Position numbers and translations under genes: made by a program
The notes under the pieces: generated by a model
Told to the model about the DNA's origin: nothing
What the model saw: the letters and a program-made list of their open reading frames with translations, nothing else
Database searches by the model: none
Shown here: positions 7,551 through 15,014 of the stretch, in pieces
How the letters are laid out: each line of letters begins with the position of its first letter
Numbering within the stretch: the first letter of the stretch is position 1
NCBI GenBank assembly: GCA_020201365.1
Contig: JAIVGV010000283.1
Span: forward strand, 1 to 17,780
Direction: 5' to 3'
DNA from: Acidobacteriota bacterium
Lineage (GTDB): Bacteria; Acidobacteriota; Blastocatellia; Pyrinomonadales; Pyrinomonadaceae
Length of the DNA: 17,780 nt

Positions 7551-9212
7551 GTGGCGAAGGCGATTGAGATCATCCCCCTGGGCGGGATCGGCGAGTTCGG
7601 GATGAACTGCATGGCGGTGCGCTACGGCGACGAGATGCTCATCCTCGACGCCGGGATGGGCTTCCCCGAAGAGAGCAGTTACGGCGTGGACGTGTGCGTG
7701 CCGGACTTCGATTTCCTAGACGAGTACAAGGACGACATCACCGCGATCATCCTCACGCACGGGCACGAGGATCACCTCGGCGCGCTCCCCTACCTGCTGA
7801 AAAAATTCAACGTGCCGGTCTACTGCTCGCACTTCACGGCCGGGCTTGCGGAGTCGAAGCTCGAAGAGCACGAGCTGACGCGCGACGTGCTCGTCCACCG
7901 CGTCGAGCCGCGCCAGGTGGTCGAGATCGGCGCGTTCTCCGTCGAGTTCATACGCGTCTCGCACTCTCTGGTTGACTGCTTCTCGCTCGCCATCACGACG
8001 CCCGCGGGCACGATCATCCACACCGGCGACTACAAGGTTGACGAGACGCCCGTCATCGGCGAGGCGATAGACCTGCGCACCTTCCGCCGTTACGGGCAGG
8101 AGGGCGTGCTCGCGCTCCTGTCGGATTCGACGAACGCGACCGTGCCGGGGCGCACGCCTTCGGAGCGCGCCGTCATCCCGGCGTTCCAAGAAATTTTCGC
8201 CGAGGCAGAGGGGCGCATCATCGTCGCCGCGTTCGCCTCGTCCATCCACCGCCTGCAGATCGTCTTCGACGTGGCGCAGCAGTACGACCGCAAGGTCTGC
8301 GTGCTCGGTCGCTCGATGCTCAAGAACGTCGAGATCGCCGAACGGCTCGGCTACTTGGACGTGCACGAGAACGAGGTGATCTCGCTGCAACAGGCGAAGC
8401 AGATGGACGACTCCGACGTCGTCTTCCTCGTCACGGGCTCGCAGGGCGAGCCGCGCGCCGTGCTCATGCAACTCGCCACGCAGGGCTACAAGGGTTTGCA
8501 GATCGGCGACGGCGACACGGTCGTGCTCTCCGCGCGCATCATCCCCGGCAACGAGCGCGCGATCTCGCGTCTCATCGGCGACATCTACAAGCGCGGCGCG
8601 AACATCATTGACGAGAAGCGCCGCCTGATTCACGTCTCCGGCCACGCCTCGCAAGAAGACATCCGCATCCTCGTCGAAGCCGTGCGCCCCGAGTTCGTCG
8701 TGCCGATCCACGGCGAGTACCGCATGCTCTACCGACACAAAGAGTACCTCAAAAACCACGTCGGCTACGACGAGGAGCACATCGTCCTCATCGAGAACGG
8801 CGACGTGCTCGAACTCGAAGAGGGGCGCGCGACCATTATTGACAAGCGCGACGTGAAGCGCACCTTCATAGACGAGTCGGGCTTCGAGGAGATCGAGTAC
8901 GAGACCGTGCGCGAGCGCAAGCAGCTCGCCTACGACGGCGTGCTCACCCCCGTCGTGACGATCAACGAGAAGTCGGGCGCGCTCGAAGCGACGCCGGAGA
9001 TCGTCGCGCGCGGCGTCATCGGAGCCGAAGGCGCGGACGGCATGATGCGCGACCTGCAGCGCGTCGTCACCGAGGCGGTCGAGTCCGCGACGAGCGCGGA
9101 GCGCAACGATCTCAGCCTGCTGAAGGAGCGCGTGCGCGTCGAACTCAAGCGCTTCGTCCAGCGCGAGACCGGCGCGCGCCCCGTCATCGTCCCCGTCGTC
9201 GTGCAAGTATGA
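7551..9212 (+). CDS. rnj: Ribonuclease J
   Basis: RNase J is a metallo-beta-lactamase/beta-CASP nuclease with 5'-to-3' exonuclease and endonuclease activity in mRNA turnover and RNA maturation. The 553-residue protein opens with IEIIPLGGIGEFGMNC and has the zinc motif HGHEDH (H70, H72, D74, H75), a further metal-site HTGDYK (H157, D160), LLSDSTNA, the beta-CASP segments VAAFASSIHR, TGSQGEP and SGHASQED, and PIHGEYRML. A C-terminal oligomerisation domain of about 110 residues ends the protein. The GTG start is chosen because GAGAAGG lies just upstream and the family's N-terminus aligns from there. The gene has its own promoter, and an ACT-domain gene follows after 76 bp. Confidence 0.95.
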   Translation: MAKAIEIIPLGGIGEFGMNCMAVRYGDEMLILDAGMGFPEESSYGVDVCVPDFDFLDEYKDDITAIILTHGHEDHLGALPYLLKKFNVPVYCSHFTAGLAESKLEEHELTRDVLVHRVEPRQVVEIGAFSVEFIRVSHSLVDCFSLAITTPAGTIIHTGDYKVDETPVIGEAIDLRTFRRYGQEGVLALLSDSTNATVPGRTPSERAVIPAFQEIFAEAEGRIIVAAFASSIHRLQIVFDVAQQYDRKVCVLGRSMLKNVEIAERLGYLDVHENEVISLQQAKQMDDSDVVFLVTGSQGEPRAVLMQLATQGYKGLQIGDGDTVVLSARIIPGNERAISRLIGDIYKRGANIIDEKRRLIHVSGHASQEDIRILVEAVRPEFVVPIHGEYRMLYRHKEYLKNHVGYDEEHIVLIENGDVLELEEGRATIIDKRDVKRTFIDESGFEEIEYETVRERKQLAYDGVLTPVVTINEKSGALEATPEIVARGVIGAEGADGMMRDLQRVVTEAVESATSAERNDLSLLKERVRVELKRFVQRETGARPVIVPVVVQV

Positions 9213-9250
9213 TCGTCGCCGCGCGAATCGCGGACGCGAGCGAGCTTTTC

Positions 9251-9285
9251 AATCCGCAATCCGTAATCCGCATTCCGAAATCTCG
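9251..9285. repeat. Degenerate 7-bp tandem repeat before the ACT-domain gene
   Basis: Five consecutive units in exact 7-bp phase are AATCCGC, AATCCGT, AATCCGC, ATTCCGA and AATCTCG. The array ends 3 bp before the ATG at 9289 and occupies the space where a ribosome-binding site would be. No facing inverted arm was found. Confidence 0.8.
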
Positions 9286-9288
9286 CCG

Positions 9289-9741
9289 ATGCCCACGTCC
9301 GAACAGCCCGCCGTCGAAGAGCTGCTGCGCCGCGCGAAGGTCGAAGTGCTGCCCGCGACCTTCGCGCTCGTCGGTCTGCGCCACGAGGACTGGCGGCGGC
9401 TGCTCGAACAACCTGAGCTGAGCCCGCGCCCCGACGCGGTCTTCATGCTCCTGCGCGACACGCACGAGACGACGCTCTTAGTCGAGGAGGACGACTGGCT
9501 CGCCATGCGCCACGCCGCGCGCGACGCGAAAGTCGAGAGGGGCTTCCGCCTCGTCACGCTCGACATTGAATTGCCGTGGAACGTCGTCGGCTTCCTCGCG
9601 CGCGTGACGGAAATTCTAGCCGCCGCCGGAATCCCGGTCGGCGCGCTCTCCGCCTTCTCGCGCGATCATCTCTTAATCAAGCAGGATCAACTCGGCGCGG
9701 CGCTGCGCGTGCTCGGCGAGCACGTCGAGGAGTTGTGCTGA
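9289..9741 (+). CDS. ACT-domain protein (CASTOR-type tandem ACT)
   Basis: The 150-residue protein has two ACT-like halves. The first (about residues 15-80) contains TFALVGLRHEDW and a hydrophobic strand VFMLLRD. The second (about 85-150) contains LDIELPWNVVGFLARVTEIL, the typical ACT strand-helix with Asp/Glu before a Pro-Trp and a Gly, then PVGALSAFSRDHLLIK. Proteins of this type bind small ligands, often amino acids, and lack an attached enzyme; the ligand here is unknown. The ATG immediately follows a heptamer repeat and has no clear Shine-Dalgarno sequence. It lies 76 bp after the RNase J gene and may share its transcript. The dehydrogenase gene starts 37 bp downstream. Confidence 0.85.
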   Translation: MPTSEQPAVEELLRRAKVEVLPATFALVGLRHEDWRRLLEQPELSPRPDAVFMLLRDTHETTLLVEEDDWLAMRHAARDAKVERGFRLVTLDIELPWNVVGFLARVTEILAAAGIPVGALSAFSRDHLLIKQDQLGAALRVLGEHVEELC

Positions 9742-9778
9742 GCGGAAAGGTGTTCGGACGGACGACGCAAGAACATAG

Positions 9779-10546
9779 ATGGATTGGTCGAACAGAGTCG
9801 TCCTCGTTACCGGCGCGTCGAGCGGCATCGGTCGCTCGCTCGCGGTGGAGCTGGGCGGGCGCGGCGCGTCCGTCGGTCTCGTCGCGCGCCGCGCGGAATC
9901 GTTGAATGAAGTCGCGCGCGAGGTCGAGGCGGCGGGCGGGCGCGCGCTCGCGCTCGCGGCGGACGTGACGGACGCGGCGGCGGTGCGCGCGGCTGCCGAG
10001 AGCTTGCGCGCGAAGTTCGGCGCGGTTGACGTGCTGGTGGCGAACGCGGGCGTGGGGACTCTGACGGACGACTACGCGCGGCTCGGCGGGCAGGTGGCGG
10101 AGACGGTTGAGATCAACCTGCACGGCGCGGCGAACAGCGTCGCGGCGGTGCTGCCCGAAATGATCGCGCGCGGGCAGGGGCACTTGGTCGCGATCTCGAG
10201 TCTCGCGAGCTACCGCGGCTTGCCGAAGTCCGGCGCCTACTGCGCGAGCAAGGCGGCGATGAACGCGCTCTTCGAGAGCCTGCGGCTCGATCTGAAAGGC
10301 ACGGGGGTCATTGTTACGATCATCAAGCCCGGCTTCATCAAGACGCCTCTGACCGCCGGGCGCGAGGCGCAGATGCCGTACCTGATGGAACTCGACGACG
10401 CGACGCGCAAAATCCTGCGCGCCATCGAAACGCGCCGCACGTCCTACGCCTTCCCGTGGCAGTTAGCGAGCCTCGTCCGCCTCGGGCGGCTCATGCCCGA
10501 CCGGCTCTACGACTGGGTCGCGCTACGCAACTCTTACCGAGAGTGA
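9779..10546 (+). CDS. Short-chain dehydrogenase/reductase (SDR)
   Basis: The 255-residue protein has the classical SDR layout. The nucleotide-binding motif TGASSGIG is at residues 11-18, an acidic strand end AADVTD follows, NAG sits near residue 90, and the catalytic Ser is about residue 141 (VAISSLASY) with Y154 and K158 in YCASK. The Arg pair after the second strand (VARRAE) favours NADP(H) over NAD(H). KPGFIKTPL after the active site is the usual substrate-loop start. The C-terminal region beyond residue 200 contains a basic, aromatic segment like SDRs that act at membranes. The substrate cannot be told from sequence. It lies between the ACT-domain gene and uppP with no obvious functional tie. 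Confidence 0.92.
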   Translation: MDWSNRVVLVTGASSGIGRSLAVELGGRGASVGLVARRAESLNEVAREVEAAGGRALALAADVTDAAAVRAAAESLRAKFGAVDVLVANAGVGTLTDDYARLGGQVAETVEINLHGAANSVAAVLPEMIARGQGHLVAISSLASYRGLPKSGAYCASKAAMNALFESLRLDLKGTGVIVTIIKPGFIKTPLTAGREAQMPYLMELDDATRKILRAIETRRTSYAFPWQLASLVRLGRLMPDRLYDWVALRNSYRE

Positions 10547-10609
10547 AGGCGAATGCGGCAACTAACGCCGCGTCGCATCTCATCGCTTGAGCTTTCATCT
10601 CCGCCCGGC

Positions 10610-10637
10610 TGAAAACTGAAAACCGAAAACTGAAAAC
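10610..10637. repeat. 7-bp tandem repeat before uppP
   Basis: Four units in 7-bp phase, TGAAAAC, TGAAAAC, CGAAAAC, TGAAAAC, end 6 bp before the uppP ATG. The array is A-rich in an otherwise GC-rich context and fills the ribosome-binding region. The rest of the gap between the dehydrogenase gene and uppP holds nothing recognisable. Confidence 0.82.
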
Positions 10638-10643
10638 TCTCCC

Positions 10644-11564
10644 ATGTCGCTACTCCAAGCCATCATCATCGGCATCGTGCAGGGGCTGACCGAGTTCATC
10701 CCCGTCAGCTCGACGGCGCACCTCGTCTTCGCCTCGAAGGCGCTCAACCTGTTCGGCGGCGCGGGCGGACAGCTTCAGGCGGAGCAGACGACCGCGACCA
10801 TCGCCGTCGTGCAGTTGGGCACGCTCGTCGCCGTCTTGATCTACTTCGCGCCGGACATCCTGACGATCACCGTCGCCTTCATCCGCGATCACCTCGCGCT
10901 GCTCGGCGGCGGCGGCGGCACGCGACCGCGCGAGACGCGCGCGGCGAGCGGCGCGGTGGTCGGGCGGCGTTCGCGACTCTCGGACGACGCGCGCCTCGGC
11001 TGGCTCGTCATCGTCGGCTCGATCCCCGTCGGCGTCGTCGGGCTCGTCTTCAAGCACCAGATCGAGGGGACGTTCACGAAGAACCTGTGGGTCATCGCGA
11101 CGATGATGATCGTCGTCGCGCTGCTGCTCGCCGTCGCGGAGAAGGTGAGCACGCACCGGCGCGGGATGTCCGAGCTGGGCTTGCGCGACGCGCTCGCGGT
11201 CGGCTGCGCGCAGGTGCTCGCGCTCATCCCCGGCGCGAGCCGTTCGGGCTCGACGATCATGGGCGGCTTGTTCGCGGGCGAGAAGCGAGAGACCGCCGCG
11301 CGCTTCTCGTTCCTCCTCTCGATCCCCGCGGTCGCCGCGTCGGGGCTGCTCGAACTGAAAGAAGCCGTGCACAAGCTGCCTCCGGGAAGCGCCGTCCCGC
11401 TCGCCGTCGCGACCGTCACAGCCGGGCTCGTCGGCTACGCCTCGATCTGGTTCCTGCTGCGCTACCTCCGCACGCACTCGACCGCCGCCTTCATCGCCTA
11501 CCGGCTCGTCGCGGGCGCGCTCATCCTCGCGCTGCTGTGGCTCGGCTACGTGCGACCGGTCTGA
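10644..11564 (+). CDS. uppP: Undecaprenyl-diphosphate phosphatase UppP (BacA)
   Basis: UppP recycles the lipid carrier for cell-wall and polysaccharide synthesis by removing a phosphate from undecaprenyl diphosphate at the outer face of the inner membrane; extra copies confer bacitracin resistance. The 306-residue multi-pass protein shows both family motifs: GLTEFIPVSSTAHL near the N-terminus (about residues 14-27) and PGASRSGSTIMGG from residue 196. Eight or so membrane helices can be placed. A loop of about 35 residues near 85-120 is Gly/Arg-rich (LGGGGGTRPRE) and longer than in typical family members. The ATG follows an A-rich heptamer array rather than a clear Shine-Dalgarno sequence. Confidence 0.95.
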   Translation: MSLLQAIIIGIVQGLTEFIPVSSTAHLVFASKALNLFGGAGGQLQAEQTTATIAVVQLGTLVAVLIYFAPDILTITVAFIRDHLALLGGGGGTRPRETRAASGAVVGRRSRLSDDARLGWLVIVGSIPVGVVGLVFKHQIEGTFTKNLWVIATMMIVVALLLAVAEKVSTHRRGMSELGLRDALAVGCAQVLALIPGASRSGSTIMGGLFAGEKRETAARFSFLLSIPAVAASGLLELKEAVHKLPPGSAVPLAVATVTAGLVGYASIWFLLRYLRTHSTAAFIAYRLVAGALILALLWLGYVRPV

Positions 11565-11606
11565 TTTTGTTAGTCGTCATCGCTTTGCGTGGCTGTGTGG
11601 GCGGTA

Positions 11607-11702
11607 TTCACCGCAGAGGCGCAGCGAACCGCAGCGTCCTCGCTGAGAAAACCATTTCTTCTCCGCGTAAACTCCGCGCGACCTCCGCGCCTCTGCGGTG
11701 AA
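11607..11702. repeat. 96-bp palindromic dispersed repeat, copy 2
   Basis: The left end TTCACCGCAGAGGCGCAGCG faces CTCCGCGCCTCTGCGGTGAA at 11683-11702, complementary at 16 of 20 positions or more. The interior CGTAAACTCCGCG matches copy 1 at 3131-3227. This copy is more diverged at its inner left arm. It lies in the 336-bp gap between uppP and the PilZ-like gene; the remaining 200 bp of that gap hold no convincing gene or promoter, only a weak AT-rich stretch near 11735-11775. Confidence 0.87.
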
Positions 11703-11900
11703 AACTTCTTTCTTCAACGTCCAGACTAAAATGTCTATTCAAGCGAGCGCCGCGTCTGCTACATTCTAATTTCGTTGTCCCGCCTCCCAAGCCGCGCCCG
11801 CGTGCTCGCGCGCGCCGCGCCGTTTCGGTTAAACTCTGACTTCGCCCCTTCTCACGTCTCCGCTCGTCAGCGAACGATCAAAGGAAGGTTGGCACTCCCC

Positions 11901-12230
11901 ATGGGTGAAGAAGCGAATGAGATGAAACGCGAGGAGCGGGCGCAGCGACCCCGCAGCCCGCGCGTCCCCGTCAACTTCTCCGTCCGCGTCGAATGCGAGG
12001 CGCGCGACGGCAAGACTTACTGCGCGGAAGCGACCGCCCTGCGCGCGAGCCGCGCCGGGGCGACGCTCGCCTCCGACGCGCCCGTCGAGGTCGGCGACCG
12101 CGTGAAGCTTACGCCGCCCTTCGGCAACTCGCTCGAAGCCGAAGTCAACGGCGTGTGGACGGACGCGGAGGACGGCGCGCAGCGCGTCGGCGTGCGGCTC
12201 CTCGACCCGCACGGCTGGTTCGCGGAATAG
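11901..12230 (+). CDS. Small PilZ-like protein
   Basis: The 109-residue product has the size and strand pattern of a stand-alone PilZ domain: a basic N-terminal segment QRPRSPRVPVNFSVRVE, a middle ALRASRAGATLAS turn, and a late barrel strand GVWTDAEDGAQRVGVRL. PilZ domains bind cyclic di-GMP through RxxxR and D/NxSxxG motifs. Here both are degenerate: the first Arg is displaced (RPRSPR) and an Arg stands in place of Asp/Asn before AS-RAG, so ligand binding is doubtful. The ATG at 11901 is preferred because AAGGAAGG lies about 12 bp upstream, and residues further upstream have no family similarity. The gene ends 2 bp before recJ and is probably cotranscribed with it. Confidence 0.75.
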   Translation: MGEEANEMKREERAQRPRSPRVPVNFSVRVECEARDGKTYCAEATALRASRAGATLASDAPVEVGDRVKLTPPFGNSLEAEVNGVWTDAEDGAQRVGVRLLDPHGWFAE

Positions 12231-12232
12231 GA

Positions 12233-13957
12233 ATGCGTCTGCAGAGTGCCCCGAAACGCTGGCGCGTGCGCGCTCACGATCCCGCGCGCGCGCGGAAACT
12301 TTCCGCCGCGCTCGGTCTCTCACCGACCGTCGCGGGGATCCTCGTCGCGCGCGGCGTCGAAGACGAACCGGAAGCGCGGCGTCTGCTCACACCCTCGTTC
12401 GATCAGCTACACGACCCTTCGCTCATGCTCGGCATGGCGGACGCGGTCGCGCGCGTGCTCCGAGCGGTGGACGCGGGCGAGCGGATTTTGATCTACGGCG
12501 ACTACGACGTTGACGGCACGACCGGCACGGTCGTCCTACGCCGCGCCCTCTCGCTGCTCGGCGCGCAGACCGCCTACCACGTCCCGCACCGCTTCACGGA
12601 AGGCTACGGCATCCGCCAAGACGTCCTGGAGCGCGCGCGCGCCGAAGGCTTCTCGCTCGCGATCAGCGTTGACTGCGGCATCCGCGCGCACGAGCCGCTC
12701 GAATGGGCTATGCGGAACGGGCTCGACGTCGTCGTGACCGATCACCACCTGCCCGACGCGGACGAGGGGGCGCCGCCAGCCTTCGCCGTCCTGAACGCGA
12801 ACCAGCGCGGCTGCGCGTACCCCGACAAGAACCTCGCGGGCGTCGGCGTCGCCTTCAAGCTCGCGCACGCCTGCTTGCGCGAGCGCGGCAAAGAACATCT
12901 CATCAAAGGCTTCTTGAAAGTCGTCGCCATCGGCACGGTCGCCGACGTCGCGCCGCTCGTCGGCGAGAACCGCGCCATCGTCTCGCTCGGTCTCGCAGAC
13001 CTGCCGAACGCGACGAATCCGGGTCTTCGCGCGCTGATGGAAGTCGCCGGGATGAGCAACGGTCGGGCTCTTTCGGCGAGCGATCTCGGCTTCCGCATCG
13101 GACCGCGCATCAACGCCGCCGGGCGCATGGACGCCGCGCGCGCCGTCGTCGAGCTGTTCGAGGCGACCGACGAGGCGGAGGCGCGACGACTCGCCGAGCA
13201 CTTGGACGCGCGCAACCGCGAGCGTCAGGTCGTGCAGAAGGAGATCACGGAACGCGCCGTCGCGGAGCTTCTCTCGCACGGCGAGTGCGGCGCGGTCGCG
13301 GTCGTTGCGGGGGCGGGCTGGCACCGCGGCGTGATCGGTCTTGCGGCGTCGAAGATCGCGGAGAAGCTTGGGCGACCGGCGGTCGTCATCTCGCTCGACG
13401 AGGACGGCACGGGGCACGGCTCGGCGCGCAGCGCGGGCGACTACCACCTGCTCGACGGCTTGACGACCTGCGCCGATCTCTTCGAGAGCTTCGGCGGTCA
13501 CGCGCAAGCCGCGGGTCTCGTCATCCGACGCGAGCGCGTCGGCGAGCTGCGCCGCCGCCTCGACGAGCACGCGCGCCGATTCGTCCCGGCGACGGGCTGC
13601 GAGCCGGTAGTTGATATCGACGCGGAGACTCCGTCGTCCGCGCTCTCGCTCGCGTTAGCCGAAGAGATCAAGCGGCTCGAACCGTTCGGGGCGCACTGGT
13701 CGTGCCCCGTCTTCGCCACGCGCGACTTCCGCCTCGCGCGCGAGCCGCAGGTCATCAAAGAACGCCACTTCAAGTTCCGCCTCGCGGGCTCGGACGGGCG
13801 CGAGCACGAGGCGCTGTGGTGGGGCGCGGCGGAAAACCGAACTGCAACGCCGCGCGTAGGTCAGGGCATCGAACTCGCGTACCGCCTGGAGACCAACACC
13901 TGGCGCGAAGAGACCAACTTGCAGTTGATCGTGGAAGACGTGAGAGCGAGTGAATAG
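12233..13957 (+). CDS. recJ: Single-stranded-DNA-specific exonuclease RecJ
   Basis: RecJ degrades single-stranded DNA 5' to 3' in recombination, mismatch and base-excision repair. The 574-residue length is typical. DHH-family motifs are intact: YGDYDVDG (D90, D92, D94), ISVDCG, VTDHH (D170-H172), GTVADVAPL and the RIGPRINAAGRM segment. The DHHA1 domain follows with GWHRGVIGLAASKIAEK, GSARS and GGHAQAAGL, and a C-terminal OB-fold region ends the protein. The ATG at 12233 lies 2 bp after the PilZ-like stop; the longer in-frame extension upstream is a shadow of that gene. The last two codons and the stop codon lie inside a GTGAATA heptamer array, so the extreme C-terminus (SE) is repeat-derived. 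Confidence 0.96.
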   Translation: MRLQSAPKRWRVRAHDPARARKLSAALGLSPTVAGILVARGVEDEPEARRLLTPSFDQLHDPSLMLGMADAVARVLRAVDAGERILIYGDYDVDGTTGTVVLRRALSLLGAQTAYHVPHRFTEGYGIRQDVLERARAEGFSLAISVDCGIRAHEPLEWAMRNGLDVVVTDHHLPDADEGAPPAFAVLNANQRGCAYPDKNLAGVGVAFKLAHACLRERGKEHLIKGFLKVVAIGTVADVAPLVGENRAIVSLGLADLPNATNPGLRALMEVAGMSNGRALSASDLGFRIGPRINAAGRMDAARAVVELFEATDEAEARRLAEHLDARNRERQVVQKEITERAVAELLSHGECGAVAVVAGAGWHRGVIGLAASKIAEKLGRPAVVISLDEDGTGHGSARSAGDYHLLDGLTTCADLFESFGGHAQAAGLVIRRERVGELRRRLDEHARRFVPATGCEPVVDIDAETPSSALSLALAEEIKRLEPFGAHWSCPVFATRDFRLAREPQVIKERHFKFRLAGSDGREHEALWWGAAENRTATPRVGQGIELAYRLETNTWREETNLQLIVEDVRASE

Positions 13958-14058
13958 TGAATAGTAAATAGTGAATAGAAGTTGAGTGACGCGGCGGCTC
14001 GAACGAGCACGCACAAGCCGCTCAACCGCGATTCACTATTTACGATTTACTATTCACT
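13950..14058. repeat. Facing GTGAATA/ATTCACT heptamer arrays between recJ and lptC
   Basis: The left arm (13950-13977) is GTGAATA, GTGAATA, GTAAATA, GTGAATA. The right arm (14031-14058) is ATTCACT, ATTTACG, ATTTACT, ATTCACT. The arms are complementary at about 26 of 28 positions. The 53-bp centre also holds partly complementary ends (GTTGAG with CTCAAC). The left arm supplies the recJ stop codon; the right arm ends 8 bp before the lptC ATG. Confidence 0.9.
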
Positions 14059-14066
14059 GAATTGAG

Positions 14067-15014
14067 ATGCAGGAAGTCAGACGAAGAAGGGGCGTCGCGC
14101 TGTTGGGGCTGCGGGCGCGTCTGCCGCAGTTCCTGCGGGCGCTGGCGCTCGTGCTCGGCGCGGGCGTGCTCTACTTCGTCGGCTACAGCTTCTACCGCGC
14201 GCGCCCGGCGCACGAGTTCAAGATGCGTTCGGGGGCGCCGGAGCTTTCGACGAACGTCACGCGGCGCGTCGAGAACTACGAGCGCGTCGTGAAGGAGCAG
14301 GACGGGCGGCTCTCGATGGTCGTGCGCGCGGCGCTCGCCACCTCTTTCGACGACGGTCATCACGAGCTCGCGCAAGTCCACATCGAGTTCTACCCGCAGG
14401 GCAAGGATCGCCCGAACAAGATCGACGCGAAGCAGGCGATCTACTTCAACGAGACCGAGCAGGTCGCGTTCTCCGGCAGCGTGCAGGTCGAGACCGTGGA
14501 CGCGCTCAAGGTCAACACCGAGCAGCTCGACTACGACGTGAAGAACGAGCGCGGCACCTCGCCCGCGGCGCTCACCTTCTCGCGCGAGAACGTCGCGGGT
14601 CGCGCCGACGCGGCGGACGTTGACGGCAGGCAGAAGCAGTTGGCGCTGCGCGGCAACGTCGAGATCACCGTCGCGCCCGAGGAGAAGCCGGGCGCGCAGT
14701 TGAAGCTCAAAGGTCAGCCCTGCGCAACGGCGAGGAGGGGCGCGCGGCGGAAGTCCACTCGGTCAACATGGACTTCTTCTTCGACGCGGCGCAGAAGCTC
14801 GAACACGCCGTCGCCTACGAGCAGATCGAGGCGCGCACGCTCGACGCCGACTCGCAGGCGGCGCTCGCGTCGCCCAGTAAAGTCGAAGTCTTCTTCGACA
14901 CGCAGACCGACCGCAGCGTCCTCAAAGAGATGCGCTCGGAGGGACGCCCCGTCGTCACGCTCGCCGCGCCGCAGTCGCGCGCAAGCGATCCGCGCGCGGC
15001 GAGCAAGCGGCTGA
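14067..15014 (+). CDS. lptC: LptC-like N-terminal part of a frameshifted LptC-LptA fusion
   Basis: LptC anchors the periplasmic lipopolysaccharide bridge to the LptBFG transporter. The product has a basic N-terminus, one membrane helix (about residues 22-44), and a periplasmic beta-rich region with LptC/LptA-type strands (IDAKQAIYFNETEQVAFSG, VNTEQLDYDVKNERG, LALRGNVEITV). Real similarity stops at about residue 218; the remaining ~97 residues up to the stop at 15014 are Arg/Ser-rich out-of-frame translation. The protein resumes in the -1 frame as the LptA-like part. The intact gene would span 14067-16213 and encode about 715 residues. No Shine-Dalgarno sequence is clear. Confidence 0.8.
   Translation: MQEVRRRRGVALLGLRARLPQFLRALALVLGAGVLYFVGYSFYRARPAHEFKMRSGAPELSTNVTRRVENYERVVKEQDGRLSMVVRAALATSFDDGHHELAQVHIEFYPQGKDRPNKIDAKQAIYFNETEQVAFSGSVQVETVDALKVNTEQLDYDVKNERGTSPAALTFSRENVAGRADAADVDGRQKQLALRGNVEITVAPEEKPGAQLKLKGQPCATARRGARRKSTRSTWTSSSTRRRSSNTPSPTSRSRRARSTPTRRRRSRRPVKSKSSSTRRPTAASSKRCARRDAPSSRSPRRSRAQAIRARRASG
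14709..14722 (+). other. Apparent single-base frameshift within the LptC-LptA gene
   Basis: Up to P218 (CCC at 14718-14720) the protein reads in one frame as QLKLKGQP; beyond it the -1 frame reads LRNGEEGRAAEVHSVNM and continues unbroken to 16213. Restoring one C to the CCC run would fuse the frames. There is no slippery heptamer here, so a recent deletion or a sequencing or assembly error in a C-run is more likely than programmed slippage. Confidence 0.8.

Noticed and set aside
7716..9206. Long reverse-strand open frame opposite RNase J
   Set aside because: Shadow of a clear RNase J gene; its His/Asp/Arg-rich composition reflects codon use on the other strand.
11775..11900. Upstream start extending the PilZ-like protein by 42 residues
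   Set aside because: The extension has no family similarity, and a Shine-Dalgarno-like AAGGAAGG precedes the ATG at 11901.
12536..13570. Reverse-strand open frame of 344 codons opposite recJ
   Set aside because: Shadow of recJ with no recognisable domain or start context.
13950..14058. Possible CRISPR-like array
   Set aside because: Units are 7 bp with no spacers and no Cas genes nearby; it is a tandem heptamer repeat in two facing arms.
14709..14722. Programmed -1 frameshifting in the LptC-LptA gene
   Set aside because: No X-XXY-YYZ slippery heptamer or upstream Shine-Dalgarno-like stimulator is seen; base loss in a C-run explains the data more simply.
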